This document shows positions 47,390-58,812 of a stretch of DNA of 64,000 nt, one piece after another. Under the pieces are notes generated by a model. The model had not been told where the DNA came from. It ran no database searches and saw nothing but the letters and a program-made list of their open reading frames with translations. The stretch covers positions 62,001 through 126,000 of the forward strand of contig NKYR01000114.1 of assembly GCA_003184365.1 (NCBI GenBank), in the 5' to 3' direction. This DNA comes from Evernia prunastri. Its lineage: Eukaryota; Ascomycota; Lecanoromycetes; Lecanorales; Parmeliaceae. Each line of letters begins with the position of its first letter. Positions within the stretch are counted from its first letter, which is position 1. The position numbers were made by a program, and so were the translations under genes.

Positions 47390-48403
47390 ATGTCCAAGAC
47401 CACACTGGCCATCATCGCTGGTATCTCAGCAGCCACAGGTGCTGCTGCAACCGCTGCGATCTTTTCATCGCGCCCAGAACGCCAGCTACCTCCAACAGTC
47501 CCTTCGGACACTCCAACTTCCACCTCAAGTCCAGCGACAGTGCCTTCTTATCCTCGCCCACTGAAGGACATAGCTCCTCCCGTCAACCCCAATGGTCTAT
47601 TCCAGTATGGCTTCCCTGGGCCAGTCAATGACCTCCACCCTACCCTCTCCACAACCTCCGTCTTCGACCGCCGCACCCGCAATCCCGCCTGGGTGGCCGA
47701 GCACATAACGCCCGCTTCGCTCTCGGCCAGCAATGCCGACCGTAAACACTCTTACTTCGTTGAAGACGGCGCCATCCCTGCCATATTCCGCGCGAAGCTC
47801 GACGATTACCGTCGCTCGGGCTACGACAGAGGTCATCAAGTGCCGGCTGCAGATGCAAAGTGGAGCCAGGATGCTCTAGATCAGACGTTTCTATTAAGCA
47901 ACATGTGTCCACAAGTGGGCGATGGCTTCAACAGAGACTACTGGGCTCACTTGGAAGACTTCTGCCGAAGGCTAACTAACAACTATCCAAGCGTGCGCAT
48001 CGTGACGGGTCCACTCTACCTGCCCAAGAGAGATCCTGAAGACGGCAAATGGAAGGTCTCATACGAGGTTATCGGCAACCCCCCTAATGTTTCGGTCCCA
48101 ACGCATTTCTACAAGATTATCTTTGCAGAGGACGGCAAGACTGGAGGAAACGTTAGCCTAGGAGCCTTTGTCTTGCCCAACGCGCCGATCGCGAACGACA
48201 AGCCACTGACCGATTTTGAGGTGCCAGTCGAAGCCGTTGAGAGGGCAAGTGGACTGCAGTTCGCCTCAAAGCTGCCGCTGCAGAGAAGAAGGAAGCTATG
48301 TCAGGAGGTCCACTGCTCCATTATAGCACGTGAATATGCTGAGAGACAGAAAAACTTGATGGGACAAGCGCCAGGCAAAAGGTTGCTAGGTGAGGATAGG
48401 TGA
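47390..48403 (+). CDS. NUC1: Mitochondrial DNA/RNA nuclease, NUC1/endonuclease G family
   Basis: Single exon, 337 residues. The N-terminus is a short hydrophobic Ala-rich segment suited to mitochondrial targeting or an inner-membrane anchor, then a Pro/Ser/Thr linker. The nuclease core has the beta-beta-alpha-metal signature GYDRGHQVPAADAKWS with catalytic His149, then FLLSNMCPQ with the metal-binding Asn in FNRDYW. EndoG-type enzymes degrade DNA during mitochondrial turnover and cell death. All active-site residues are present. Confidence 0.93.
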   Translation: MSKTTLAIIAGISAATGAAATAAIFSSRPERQLPPTVPSDTPTSTSSPATVPSYPRPLKDIAPPVNPNGLFQYGFPGPVNDLHPTLSTTSVFDRRTRNPAWVAEHITPASLSASNADRKHSYFVEDGAIPAIFRAKLDDYRRSGYDRGHQVPAADAKWSQDALDQTFLLSNMCPQVGDGFNRDYWAHLEDFCRRLTNNYPSVRIVTGPLYLPKRDPEDGKWKVSYEVIGNPPNVSVPTHFYKIIFAEDGKTGGNVSLGAFVLPNAPIANDKPLTDFEVPVEAVERASGLQFASKLPLQRRRKLCQEVHCSIIAREYAERQKNLMGQAPGKRLLGEDR

Positions 48404-48956
48404 GTAGTCGTGCACTGATCATTGCGGCTGTTTGCATTGCTTGCGTTCGAATCTAGCATAGCGAAGAGACATTGTTTGGGGCTTTTTGCTTTTGTTGCAT
48501 TTGATAATGAAACTATCATAACAAGCCACACTTTTATATTTATGATCGCATGTCTTATGTCTTGGGATCAACACTGCTACAACCTGCCAGCCTCTTTTGG
48601 CATTCCTCCGAAATCCGTGGATCTTGTGATTAAGTGCATTCGTCTTTAGTCTTTCGTCATCTTGCAGCTGATCCGGGCAAGTACCTCCGAGGCGCATAGT
48701 GACGCGAATCGGCTGTCGCTCTGCAGTGTCGAGAGCACGGATGCCAGTCGAAACCGTGCGTTTATCTCTGCAAGATCCCCCCCAGCCGTCGGCTAGATTG
48801 ATGCGTTACCCTATTATGCAAGCCTCACAAACCTGCATTCGTCTGTCCATATCTGATACCCCATCAACGTTGAAGAACCTTCCTGATATCAGACGACCTG
48901 TCCCTTTTTTCCCTTTTCTTTTTTTGTGAAACGGAAAGACCCTTGTCATTATTAGG
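48404..48956. other. Intergenic, no supported gene
   Basis: Contains the NUC1 3' UTR and the promoter of the next gene. No repeat or RNA gene was recognised. Confidence 0.5.
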
Positions 48957-49547
48957 ATGCTTCTGTTAAGATCATTGTTCCATACACTTGCTTTATTGGA
49001 TGCTGCGTTACTTGCTGTACCCTCTGAATCCAAGTTCCTACCAATCACTCACGGAAATAACCACCCCAGAGCAGATGGGAGCTCAGCAAACCCTATGCAC
49101 TCCTTGACAGATGCAGCCAATTTGACTCTTCCTACCATCAGCTTCCCAGACTACAACATGTCCAGCAATGCAGAACCATCGGTCTTATGCCACATCAATC
49201 CTCCACTCCCAGCTCCACCACTCTGGGGTCACGTCGACCTCGTTGAATGTGGACTTCTGATCATGACCATGCTCGCCGACGACTCCGCCGACTTGCACGC
49301 TTCGCATTGGAGCCCGAGCTACCCACTCGTGCTGCCATGGACCTGGGGGGTTTCGCCTAGCTGCCGAATGCAGATCAGTGCAGCCAATCCAGGGTCTTCG
49401 GATGTCTTCCAACGAGTTATGATCGCCCAAAGGGCGGCGCTCATCGTGAGTCGCTGTGTGAATAATAAAGGTGGAACAGTCAGCCTGGGGCCGAGAGAAA
49501 AGTTCCAAATTCGGGTGTTTGCATCTCCGAATCAAGCCACCGTATAG
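48957..49547 (+). CDS. Putative small secreted protein, unknown function
   Basis: Single exon, 196 residues. The first about 22 residues (MLLLRSLFHTLALLDAALLAV) form a likely signal peptide. The mature part has four Cys (in VLCHIN, VECGLL, SCRMQI and SRCVNN), which could form two disulfides, and several NxS/T sites. Trp/Pro-rich LPWTWGVSPSC precedes the third Cys. I know no named family with this pattern. An effector-like or cell-wall role is possible but not shown. Confidence 0.6.
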   Translation: MLLLRSLFHTLALLDAALLAVPSESKFLPITHGNNHPRADGSSANPMHSLTDAANLTLPTISFPDYNMSSNAEPSVLCHINPPLPAPPLWGHVDLVECGLLIMTMLADDSADLHASHWSPSYPLVLPWTWGVSPSCRMQISAANPGSSDVFQRVMIAQRAALIVSRCVNNKGGTVSLGPREKFQIRVFASPNQATV

Positions 49548-49760
49548 TGTAGTGGAGATTGATAGATTGGGTATGTAGCTCTTATACCATATGATTTTTC
49601 CGAACACTGGTCAAAGGCTCTCTAGCAATGCATTTCGAAGATTTGCGCTCCTGAGAACTGTCCAGATCTCTTCTTTACGCCCTTTCCTGGCACGCCTATC
49701 GTACAATGGACCCCATCAAAAGCGCTTCTTCCCCATCATGAGAATTCTTCGTCTGCCATG

Positions 49761-50152
49761 TCATATCCCAAACTCGCCCATATCTCCTCCACTTCCCACC
49801 GCGCCACCAGCCGTTTTCTGTATCCGCCCAATATACTGTCTGCTGACTGTATTCCACGCCGCCATATATTTCTCCATGCACGTCGTAAAGCATTTCTCTT
49901 CTCTCGATGATAACGAAGCGCCGGGCGTCGGGATGCACTTCTCAAAGCAATGGCTGTTCATTTTCTGGAGAAAAATTCCGGATTAGAACGGTGGTTGAAA
50001 TACAGAACGAAAGCATGAGAAAAACGTAGGAGAGAGAGCATTACGGATATGAGTTGGCGTGCGTTATTGATGGCGGCCTCTTGCTGGACTTGTTTCATGA
50101 GGGCAGCTTTGGGGTTGGAGGAGGCGCCGAGGGAGGAATTGAGGGAATCCAT
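49761..50152 (-). CDS. TIM13: Mitochondrial intermembrane-space chaperone Tim13
   Basis: Two exons, complement(49761-49964, 50045-50152), 103 residues. It has the twin CX3C motif (Cys42/46 and Cys61/65) of small Tim proteins and the Tim13-type surroundings QQEAAINNARQLI, HCFEKCIPTPG and CMEKYMAAWN. With Tim8 it escorts membrane proteins through the intermembrane space. The 80-bp intron is canonical. The C-terminus is Gly-rich. Confidence 0.95.
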
Positions 50153-50489
50153 AATGGTAATTATAGGAATTAAATTTGTGAAGGGTGGACGCAGTCTAAA
50201 GTACAGTTTAAGTACTTTGGTTTAGATGTATACTATTGCCACGGAGAATATGAAAATGCAGAATATTTGTTGCAGGAGTTCGGTTGTACCTCTCAAAGAG
50301 CCAAATTCCATGCTCACGGGCCGACCTTGGCGCCGAGCCTCGGAAGAGCCATTCGGCGGGTTTTGAAACAGCAGCTTAATTTTCGCCGCACGCGACTGCG
50401 TTCTGGACAGATTTGATGCCTTTTGACGTTTTGTTCCCTCGTGGACATTAAATCAGTGGTCGTCGCCGACATCACCAAGAAAAGTAGCA

Positions 50490-51792
50490 ATGATACTACA
50501 GCCATGGTCGAATGTACTGCTATGCCTTCTGCTTGGATACATAGGAGTAAATCCTGCTCTCCAAGCGGATGTTGACAAGTCTGCTGTCAGACAGATACCG
50601 GTGAGCTATGGGGATACGAGAGTGTCTTTTGAGGCAATTCACTGATCCCTTGTATATAGCTACGCTCACATAGTCTTTCATCGGTCAGTCGCGCCACCCC
50701 CAACCGGTTCTTACGGAACAAATATCAGGGTCACAGAGATGGTTTCCCGGATCGAGGCTAATGCAGGAGGAGCATACAGCCATTTTTAGACTCTGATATG
50801 CAAAGTCGCTACTTCGAGTTTGGAGAAGATACAATAGTTCGGGCGGATCAGTAGGTCCTTCCCACGTTCGTCGAACCGCGAGATCTCGGTCTTAGATTTG
50901 TGTTTGCAGGTACATACGACTCACATCCGACCGTCAGGCGCAATCAGGATGGCTTTTCTCCCGAATGCCGATGACCGCGACAAATTGGATGGTACTTGAC
51001 CCCAAGGCATGCAAGCGGAAGACCTTCTAACGCTGGCGTGCAGATTGAGATGGAATTCAAAATACACGGCGTTGGGCATCTTCATGGTGACGGAATGGCA
51101 ATATGGTTGACAGAAGAGCGGGCAAAGCCAGGCAATGTCTTCGGCCATGCGGACAATTTCAATGGCTTAGGAATCTTCATCGATACGTATAAGAACTCTA
51201 GGCCTGGTGTGGTGTTTCCCTACGTGATGGCCATGCTTGGAAACAGTTCAGTAAAGTATGACCAAGATCATGATGGTAAAGATAATGAGATGGCAGGATG
51301 CTCGGTATGAGGCCCACACCGAGATCGCCAGCAGACCTTAGACTGACAGAGAGGACCTAGGCCCGCGGTATCCGAGGCACCGACGCGGTGCCTAAAAAGA
51401 TACGGTTGACCTATTATCAGGACGTATCACTCAAGGCTGAGCTCCAATACAAAAGCGAGAACGAATGGACCGAATGCTTCGAGACCGAGGCCTTCAAACT
51501 TCCTCAGACTGCCTACCTCGGATTCAGCGCGCATACGGGCGAGCTCACTGACAATCACGACATCATTTCCGTCAACTCTTACAACCTACACGTTCGGCAA
51601 AACACGGGCTCATCGCGGAGCAGCGATAGAGGATCAAAGGCCAAGGCTAAGCCGTACAACCCTGGTGGGGACAAGGAGCGTGGAAGCTGGAGGTGGTTCT
51701 TCCTGAAGATTGTACTGTTTGGAATTGTGGTGGGTGGTGGGTATGTTGGGTATACTATGTACAGGGCATTGAAAAGAGGCTCGAGGTTTTAA
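50490..51792 (+). CDS. L-type lectin cargo receptor (VIP36/Emp47-like)
   Basis: Six exons: 50490-50600, 50660-50683, 50780-50850, 50910-50991, 51044-51304, 51361-51792; 326 residues. An N-terminal signal peptide (LLCLLLGYIGV) precedes an L-type lectin domain: HSLSSPFLDSDMQSR, WLFSRMPMTATNW, DGMAIWLTEE, and NGLGIFIDTYKN for the metal and sugar site. A single membrane helix (about residues 292-313) ends in the short basic tail RALKRGSRF. Such proteins bind high-mannose glycoproteins and cycle between ER and Golgi. No KKxx or RRxx retrieval ending is seen. Exon 2 is a 24-nt microexon. Confidence 0.9.
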
Positions 51793-53359
51793 GAAGTATA
51801 GATCCTTGAAGCATTTAGATGTCTGTTCAATTTCAGTCACGGTATTGTTTTCCTTGCGTCTAACTCCGCAAAATTGTACATGCAAGCCCCTGGTCGATGC
51901 CCTCGTTTTTTGCCTACGCGTTATGTTCGCTCCTTCATAAGCACGAAATTTCTTAATTGCAGCACCAGTTACAGGAGCTTTGTCCCATTTTTATGCCATC
52001 AACTTGATGCATTGCTTCGTTTAGATGGACTTCCTTCTGAAGCTACTTTTTCGCAAGGGGTAAATGACAGAGCGTCAGGCCCCTCCAAAAATTGATGGAA
52101 CCGGTTCGGAGAGCAACTTTCTGGTTGATCGAGTACTTCACCTGCTTGATCAGCAATTGAGCCTTTTATCGCTGACTAGCTGAGAATGATAAGACGTCAA
52201 CGCCCGCAGCTGCCGCTTTTAAGACTTGTGTAGCCTTATGTACCTGAAACGGTAGCAGCATCCATCGCCCGTCTCCATCCCGAGTATAGCTTCATGTTAG
52301 CACGACTGCGTGTCCTCGCCACGTCCAGCGCTTCCGGCTGTACCAACGCTCTCTGTTATCCCGGCCCCTACGATACCATCATCTCCACACTTGATTTCGA
52401 AACCGAAGGCACTGTATCTCTCGCGGGGCCATGGCGGGTCACTTAGACTCTTGTTTAGCATACACTAGCCTTATGCTTTTGCGCTCTGGACATCACCGGG
52501 CAGTGGTATGTGGGAAAGAACACAGGAGGAACCTGCTTGTCTGCTGATATTTCAACTTGCTACGAAAGCTTTCTTTCCGAGTGCGTCAGGCTTCGCTTAG
52601 GGTTTAACAGATGAGAGGGAGCATGCTGTTATTCTTCTCATACTGCTCGGCAGACTTTTGATGCTGTGCTTCATTAGGTTGATGAGCAGGGTTGAGATGA
52701 AGATCGAGTATGATGCTTTAGTTGTGGACCGATCATTTGATGACTACTTTAGGGATGAGGCTTCTCTCAAGATGTGGTGCTTTGAAGGAGTCTATGAGTG
52801 TAAGCCTTCGTTATGCGTGAAGTCTACAGCTGTGTGATCCGTACAGTTAGGTAATTTGTTTGAGGAAGAGCTCATACATGCACAAGTTTCTTTAGATGGA
52901 AGCTTCTCATTAGGTGACGCTTTCGAGGATGATGTCTACAGTAAGGTGATTCTTTTGGACAATGGAAGTTACAACTAGGGTATGGTCATATGGGCGGAGT
53001 CCCCTCCTAGTCTTTTGAACCGTGATGCTTTTAGCTGTGAGAACCCCACAGTATATAAATTTATCACTTGTGCAGCCTATAATGACGCCCCTCTAGGCAA
53101 TTAAAATTTCAAAGAGGGTTTCTCTTCAGCTACAAAGCTCTTCGTACTTGCTATTTTTTTAGAATAAAAAACCCCTGAACGGGTGACTTCTTTCCTTTGC
53201 AGAATACTGTCTCTACTTGAAATGATACACTGAGGAATCAAGCCTATAGACCGGCGCCTTTCTCGGAGATGAAGTACGCAAAGAGGTGAAGTTTGGGGGG
53301 ACGAATCTCCTACACTAGTGACTTTATGAAATAGAAAACCTTTAAACTAATAAATATGT
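51793..53359. other. Gene-poor AT-rich stretch
   Basis: No open frame above 75 codons has any support. Some parts look like decayed coding or repeat sequence, but I cannot assign them. It grades into the minisatellite on the right. Confidence 0.5.
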
Positions 53360-54480
53360 AGGGGTAAACGTTCGTTAAGGGGTGACTCCTTGGGGGATAA
53401 AGTCTACAAAAGAGTGACCATCTGGATAATGAATGTCACAGACAGATAAATCTCGAAGGGCTTGTTTTCAAGGATAAGGGATCGTATGAGTTGTATATCT
53501 GATAGACCCGTTGATTACCGAAGGAGTTAAGCTCGAAAATGCCTGGCTCTGAAAAAGGCGCAGCTTACAAGCTGGACAGTACTTAGAGATGACATCCTCG
53601 AATTAGTAAGATATTTAGAGGTGAATCCCACAAATAGATGTATCTATTAAGGGCGAAGCTTACAACAAGTGGATCTAGGGGTGAAGCTCGAGGACCGGTA
53701 AACACCAAAGGGGCGAAGTCTGCAGACCTGTGGAGTGATGGGGGTGAAGCTCAAGGACAGGTGAGCTCTCAAAGGTGAAAGCTACCTGTGAATTGATCAA
53801 TGTAAGAAGTGAAACCTATAAACTAGCAGATCTTTAGATGAATCTCTGACAACACTCAAGGATGAAGCCCACCCACCAGTGAATATCAAAATGGTGAAGC
53901 CTACAGATGAGTGAATATTTAGGGGTGAAGTTCAAGCACAGGTGAACCTTTAGGGATGAAGTCTCAGAATATGGGTGAATATTTAGGGGCAAAGCCCGAG
54001 AACAGGTGAATCTTCAGGGATGGAGTCTGGAAATGCGGGTGAATATCTAGGGATATAGCCCGAGAACAGGTGAATCTTCAGGGATAAAGTCTAAGAACGC
54101 AGGTGAATATTTAGGGGTGAAGCCCGAGGACAGGTGAATCTTTAGGGACGATGTCTAAGAACGTGGGTGAATATTTAGGGATAATGCCAGAGGACAGGTA
54201 AATCTTCAGGGATGAAGTTCAAAAACGCAGGTGAATATTTGGGAGTGATGCCCTAGGACAGATGAATCTTTAAGGATAATGTCTGAGCATGCAGATGAAT
54301 TATAGGGGTTAAGCCCGAGGATAGGTGAATCTTCAAGGACAAAGTCTGAGAACGCAGATGAATACTTGAGGGTAAAGTCTAAGAACGCGGGTGAATATTC
54401 AGGGATATAGCCCGAGGATAGATGAATATTTAGGGATAAATTCTAAGAACGGGTAAATCTATAAGGGTGAACTTTCCTCT
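53360..54480. repeat. Decayed minisatellite of alternating 31- and 33-nt units
   Basis: From about 53880 to 54470 two related units alternate: one like GGGTGAATATTTAGGG followed by GTGAAGCCCGAGGAC (31 nt), one like AGGTGAATCTTTAGGG followed by ATGAAGTCTAAGAACGC (33 nt). Together they make a 64-nt higher-order period. To the left (53360-53880) the same units fade. All frames have stops, so it is non-coding. It ends just upstream of a TATATAAA box. Confidence 0.85.
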
Positions 54481-54508
54481 CTGGCCGTGAATCAGAGGCT
54501 TCGGTACC

Positions 54509-54516
54509 TATATAAA
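54509..54516 (+). promoter_or_regulatory. TATA box after the minisatellite
   Basis: TATATAAA is followed by a long CT-rich run and ACACACTT/TATACACC repeats, as in strong fungal or LTR-type promoters. The transcript it would drive has no recognised product. Confidence 0.5.
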
Positions 54517-56400
54517 CCCCCTCCCCTCCTTCAAACTTACACACTTATACACCTACACACCTATATATCTTCGGTCTTCCACGTTGTCTTATCACATTAT
54601 CTTAAATGCTTTACATATATAAATCTTTGCTTGGCATCTTGACGGAGGGTTCACACTGAGTCACAACTTTTGACCCCTTTGTTTACTCGCTTAGTCGTTC
54701 GCTTAGCCCTCGCTTAGCTTATGCTCGGTTCACCACATGTTTCAGGCTTCTTTCACCCACTATCCAAGTATGTCAGCTCAGGCAGCTTCGACTTCGACAA
54801 GAACAAGGGCCGAGAGAATTGTGACCAGGGTTCGCAACTGGAACGAGTTCACCTCATGATCAACTCCTTTCCTCCTCTTACTCCATCAACACCTATCTGG
54901 GAAGGGATTGGAGCGGCGACTGTACCATGTATACAGTGGATGAGCGAACGCGCCACCCAGTGATGGCAGCCCGTGTCTACGAGAAGGATTTCGACCGAAG
55001 CAGATCGCCTCATGACCAGCTCCTGCCTCTCAATGGATGACAGCTCACATCAACGAGATAACCGCAGCCCCCGGAAACAACGGCAGCGAAAATCAACTAT
55101 ATAAAAATACGCAGCACCTTGGAGAGTTAGCCGACTTTCTGACCAATCGATGGCCGAACGAGAGTATCGGAAACGCTCTCGATTGGATCAGGTCAAGTGG
55201 ACTATCTACTCCCATGAGGAGGACGAGCGAGTGGTTGCTCTTCAACTTCACTTCCAAGGTAAGACCCATTTATCTTTATTCAAGGTACAAACCACTGACC
55301 CACCTTTCGGAACAGACGCTTCTGGCTTCATGAAGCTCCCTATCGAGGTTGAGGATACGATCCTAGCCCAGATGGCAGCTGCATCTCTTCCGAAGCCTCT
55401 GCCAGGAACCTCGCGAGTGAGTGACAGAGAACGAGAAAGACATTGTCTCTCGTACGCTCAAGGGAGATTTATGCCGCACGGCGTCGACACTATATCATCG
55501 GCGCCTCTACCACGCTGGCCTCCAACTGCACACGCTACGCATCCACGACCTCTGTCAAATGGCTCGCCGCTGTGATAGCGCCCGGAGTTCGGCGCTCCTG
55601 CTTTCCTATCCGACACGAATGTGGTTTCTTTTGGCGGTCAACCCACCAATAGGGGTACTCTCCGCCTGGAAAATCTAGCATCAAGAAGCTTTTGCCACAA
55701 GAGATGAAGCCAATCAGCGATCCTTTGCACGCGTATCTGCGACACTTCAATGGCCAAAGTCTCACCAGAACAGTTCCATTCGAACATTGACATCCCAGAG
55801 AATCGGGTCTAGTAGTCAATTCACAAGCTGTGGACAGTGAGGGACCGGGATGCGGAGAGAAAGGCGCAAACGCGGGAGAAGACTTCGACGGAGGAAACCG
55901 CAACGCCGACGGAGCTCGAGGCAATCTCAATGCCTGGTATTCCTTCACAAGGAGCGGACCTGAACATCCAAGGGGCAGTTTTTGGTCACAGGAACGACCA
56001 CACACCTTGTCTCAAAATTCATACAAGCGCTTCGATCGGGGCCTCAAAGGATTGAGCACTCGCTCCAGTCCCTTACCTCAAAATGCCAACGACTCTGACT
56101 TCGAATCTGCATCGGATGCCCGAAGACACAACGAACCGAGCTGTTCGTATATACATATATAGCCAAGTCTTTGAAACGCGATCTGTAGCGTGATAGAGCC
56201 TTTTCCGGGATTGACGACACCCCACCGTGAACCCTATGATAGGCCTGCCATGCTCCCTCGCGCTCAAAGATCCAGGAGCGACGCGTCACGCCTACCCTGT
56301 CTGACGAAGTCTTTGCGACAGTTGGCGGAGCCTGTCGGCTAATCCGACCATGACTCGTCAGAACCCTTGAAGCTCTTTCGAAGATACGGGAAGCATAAAG
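54517..56400. other. Unassigned, possibly decayed coding sequence
   Basis: Several frames have protein-like composition: one near 54770 with repeated Ser/Thr/Arg (STSTRTRAERIVTRVRNW), one at 55150-55575 (MAEREYRKRSRLDQ) and one at 55837-56055 (RKAQTREKTSTEETATPTE). They do not join into one gene and match no family that I know. A decayed retroelement gag region is one possibility, a dead host gene another. Confidence 0.4.
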
Positions 56401-56514
56401 CCTGTCGGCTTATATACCACTCTGTTCCTCGAACGCGGGTTTGCTGAGCCCGTTCGCGGTTTGGCAACGACGACGTCAATGCGGTCCCGCTTCAAATGCC
56501 TGCTCGTCTTTTAA

Positions 56515-56817
56515 ATGGTTATCGAACCATTGCTTCTGCTTGGTCTGTTCCAATCGACCATGACACAATATGCTGTCCTTTTCGACGATGGTTTATACGA
56601 GACCATGGCACAATCCCACTACGATGTCCCCAATTGGATGTGGTCCCACTCCGAATCCATGCTCACCCCTTAAGCGGTTATTGAAAAATTGCCTCCGGTT
56701 AATCTATTCCGATTGACCATGACACAATATCCTCTCCTATTCGACGATGGCTTGTACGAGACCATGGCTCAATCGCACTACGATGTCCCCCAATGGATGG
56801 CTACGCAGCCGGTATAG
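56515..56817 (+). pseudogene. Tandemly duplicated unknown coding unit (2 x 53 codons)
   Basis: Two units of 159 bp (offset between GGTTAT at 56517 and 56676) encode nearly the same peptide, with core MTQYAVLFDDGLYETMAQ and MTQYPLLFDDGLYETMAQ, both ending SHYDVPxWM. Many DNA differences between the units are synonymous, which suggests that the peptide was once under selection. TAA (56671-56673) separates the units in frame and TAG (56815-56817) ends the second. No family recognised. Confidence 0.55.
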
Positions 56818-57155
56818 CGTCGACCCAAAGTACAGCATCCGATTAAGACCGCGACTCTGACCTTCCTAAACCAACAAGCAACTCATCACATCATGATCAT
56901 AACTTTCAAATCACACACATACACTCACGGGACGTCCTCTCGGCCCCCTTAACCAAATTCGACAGTGGCACGAAAACCCTGAGCTTTTTCGGCCGCTGAA
57001 AATACAAGACGGAGGAAAACCCTGAAGAGGAAGGACGCTTCAGGACTCACTGCAGCCGGGGCGGCTTGGCATGTACCGGAGTGGAGCTTTGCTACGGGCT
57101 TCGTGATATTGCTCGATCGGTTTCTCGCCAAAGGAAAAGGAGGAAACTAAGCTAA
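56818..57155. other. Intergenic before the SAP-motif ORF
   Basis: No gene supported. AAACCCTGA occurs twice (about 56970 and 57018). Near 56960 a short ATTCGACAGTGGC string resembles sequences beside LTR ends, too little for a call. Confidence 0.4.
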
Positions 57156-57180
57156 GGGGGGGGGGGGGGGTATAAATATA
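57156..57180 (+). promoter_or_regulatory. G15 tract and TATA box
   Basis: Fifteen G are followed at once by TATAAATATAAA. A purine-rich leader and a possible splice donor (CAG/GTATGAG at about 57262) follow, leading to the small ORF at 57366. Confidence 0.55.
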
Positions 57181-57365
57181 AACCTGCGGAAACACGACGC
57201 AGACAGCACCCGAGAGCGACGAGGAAGCTGAGCTAAGAGACCGACAAGTGAAAACACAACAGGTATGAGTTCCCTCGTACGTCTTGCCTAATCAGATCGG
57301 TGGACCAGAAAGCGGTACTCAGACATTGTCAGTTCCAGACTTCGCCTAACAGACAAGACGATACG

Positions 57366-57518
57366 ATGCCGAGTGGGCCTCGACAGGAATTGAGAGAGGA
57401 ATGTAGGAGGCGCGGTCTCATTGTACATGGCTTGAACGATGAGCTCAGAGCCCGAATCGAAAAGGACAAGACTCGCGGGGAATTCAGGGGCAAACCTAGG
57501 TTTGTGGGTAGATTTTGA
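57366..57518 (+). CDS. Small SAP-motif ORF (50 residues)
   Basis: The peptide reads MPSGPRQELREECRRRGLIV, then HGLNDELRARIEKDKTR. The pattern LxxxCxxRGLxxxGxxxxLxxRI is that of the SAP DNA-binding helix-turn-helix. It stops soon after. A TATA box and leader lie 190 bp upstream. It may be a real micro-protein, the first exon of a longer gene that I could not extend, or a retroelement remnant. No downstream exon is evident. Confidence 0.45.
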   Translation: MPSGPRQELREECRRRGLIVHGLNDELRARIEKDKTRGEFRGKPRFVGRF

Positions 57519-58812
57519 CAGAATAGCATTTATACGGATGATCTCAACATCTTGGCGTCCAGAAGCATCAAGAACTATGTTCATGTGAAGCAGCACGCTT
57601 TACGACTGATGATTACTAATGCCTGAGTCAAGAGGTTGTCACTTGAGCCCGACGACGTCCCGCATAATGGCTTCCTTGGTATAGGGACGTATTCATGTCT
57701 CACATCACCGAAACTTTCCAACTCTACCCTCGCACCCTCCTCCGCCAGCCCCACCACCTGCAACACACGTGCTCACAGGGCCAAGGCTCCTCAAAATGCC
57801 CTGCCCCCACACGGCGTCGACTTTTCGGAACTCTTTCATATCGAACGATATAAAATCTTCGACGGCTGGAAAAACGACCGCATCAAGACAAGAGACGTTT
57901 TGCCGCGTCGAGTACGGCCGAATTGCTTGCTCGGTTTTGTTGGGCCTCAAATGACTTGGGGAGAGAGGATTTGGCCAGGTGGGCGGGGTCATCGCCCCAT
58001 CCGGCCGGCGAAGGGGGGAGCATGTCTGCCGGAGCGGAACGGCGTGGCTGTAGTTGCCGTTGGGCTTGGGCGGGCTTTGGGCCGGCATTGGTTGCGTGGA
58101 GGGTTTTGACGCGAGGAGGGTATGGTTGGGGGGGGGTTTTTTTTTCAAAGTTTGGTAGGATGGATAGGGAACTTAGAGGGATGGAGTCGAGGATTGGTAT
58201 GTAAGAGCAGTTGACTACTTACAAGTATAGTATCCGATCCCTTGCCTCGCTGCGGTCAGATGGCACTAAGCTACGGTCGGCCTTGTCAGATGATGATTGG
58301 ATACCATAGGTAGCTTTCCAGTATGAATACCACCTACTCCTTACCTCAGCTACATTCTGTTCATGCCCACACATTTCATTCCCACCTATCCATACTTATC
58401 CCCCACAGCGCTCGCCATATCTTGCCCAAAGCGACTTTGTTGAGGTGCTTTTGTCCACCGTTGTCGTGTGCCGTTGCCTTTCACTTGAGCTTGAGGCTCG
58501 GACAGGGGATTTGTTTGCGCATACAGCCTTCATTCTATCTTCACTTCATTTTCCAGGCGCTGACTCGTAGCTGTTGCATGCTTTTCATGGAATATAGCTT
58601 TAAATGATGACTGTGTTGATGATTGATGACTGTATTGTGAAGGCCCAAGCACAATATCCATAAATGATATATATCGCCGAGGAGCATTTCACTCCCCCCA
58701 CACCCCCAACACCAACAGTCCGTCTTCCGCCTACATGTCCCATTCGCCTCCAACACTCGTGGCACTTTGAATATCTACAACTTCGTCCGACACGGCAACT
58801 TTCCACCAAAAA
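57519..58812. other. Intergenic, no supported gene
   Basis: Overlapping open frames on both strands (57636-58109, 57705-58148) look like chance in GC-rich sequence. Long G and T runs occur near 58125-58147. Confidence 0.5.

Noticed and set aside
53360..54480. CRISPR-like array
   Set aside because: Units adjoin directly with no unique spacers and are degenerate; the organism is a eukaryote.
56955..56975. Primer-binding-site-like string near ATTCGACAGTGGC
   Set aside because: No LTR pair, polypurine tract or pol sequence lies around it.
57636..58148. Overlapping frames on both strands
   Set aside because: GC-rich stretch with no family similarity or conserved motif; overlapping frames are expected by chance.
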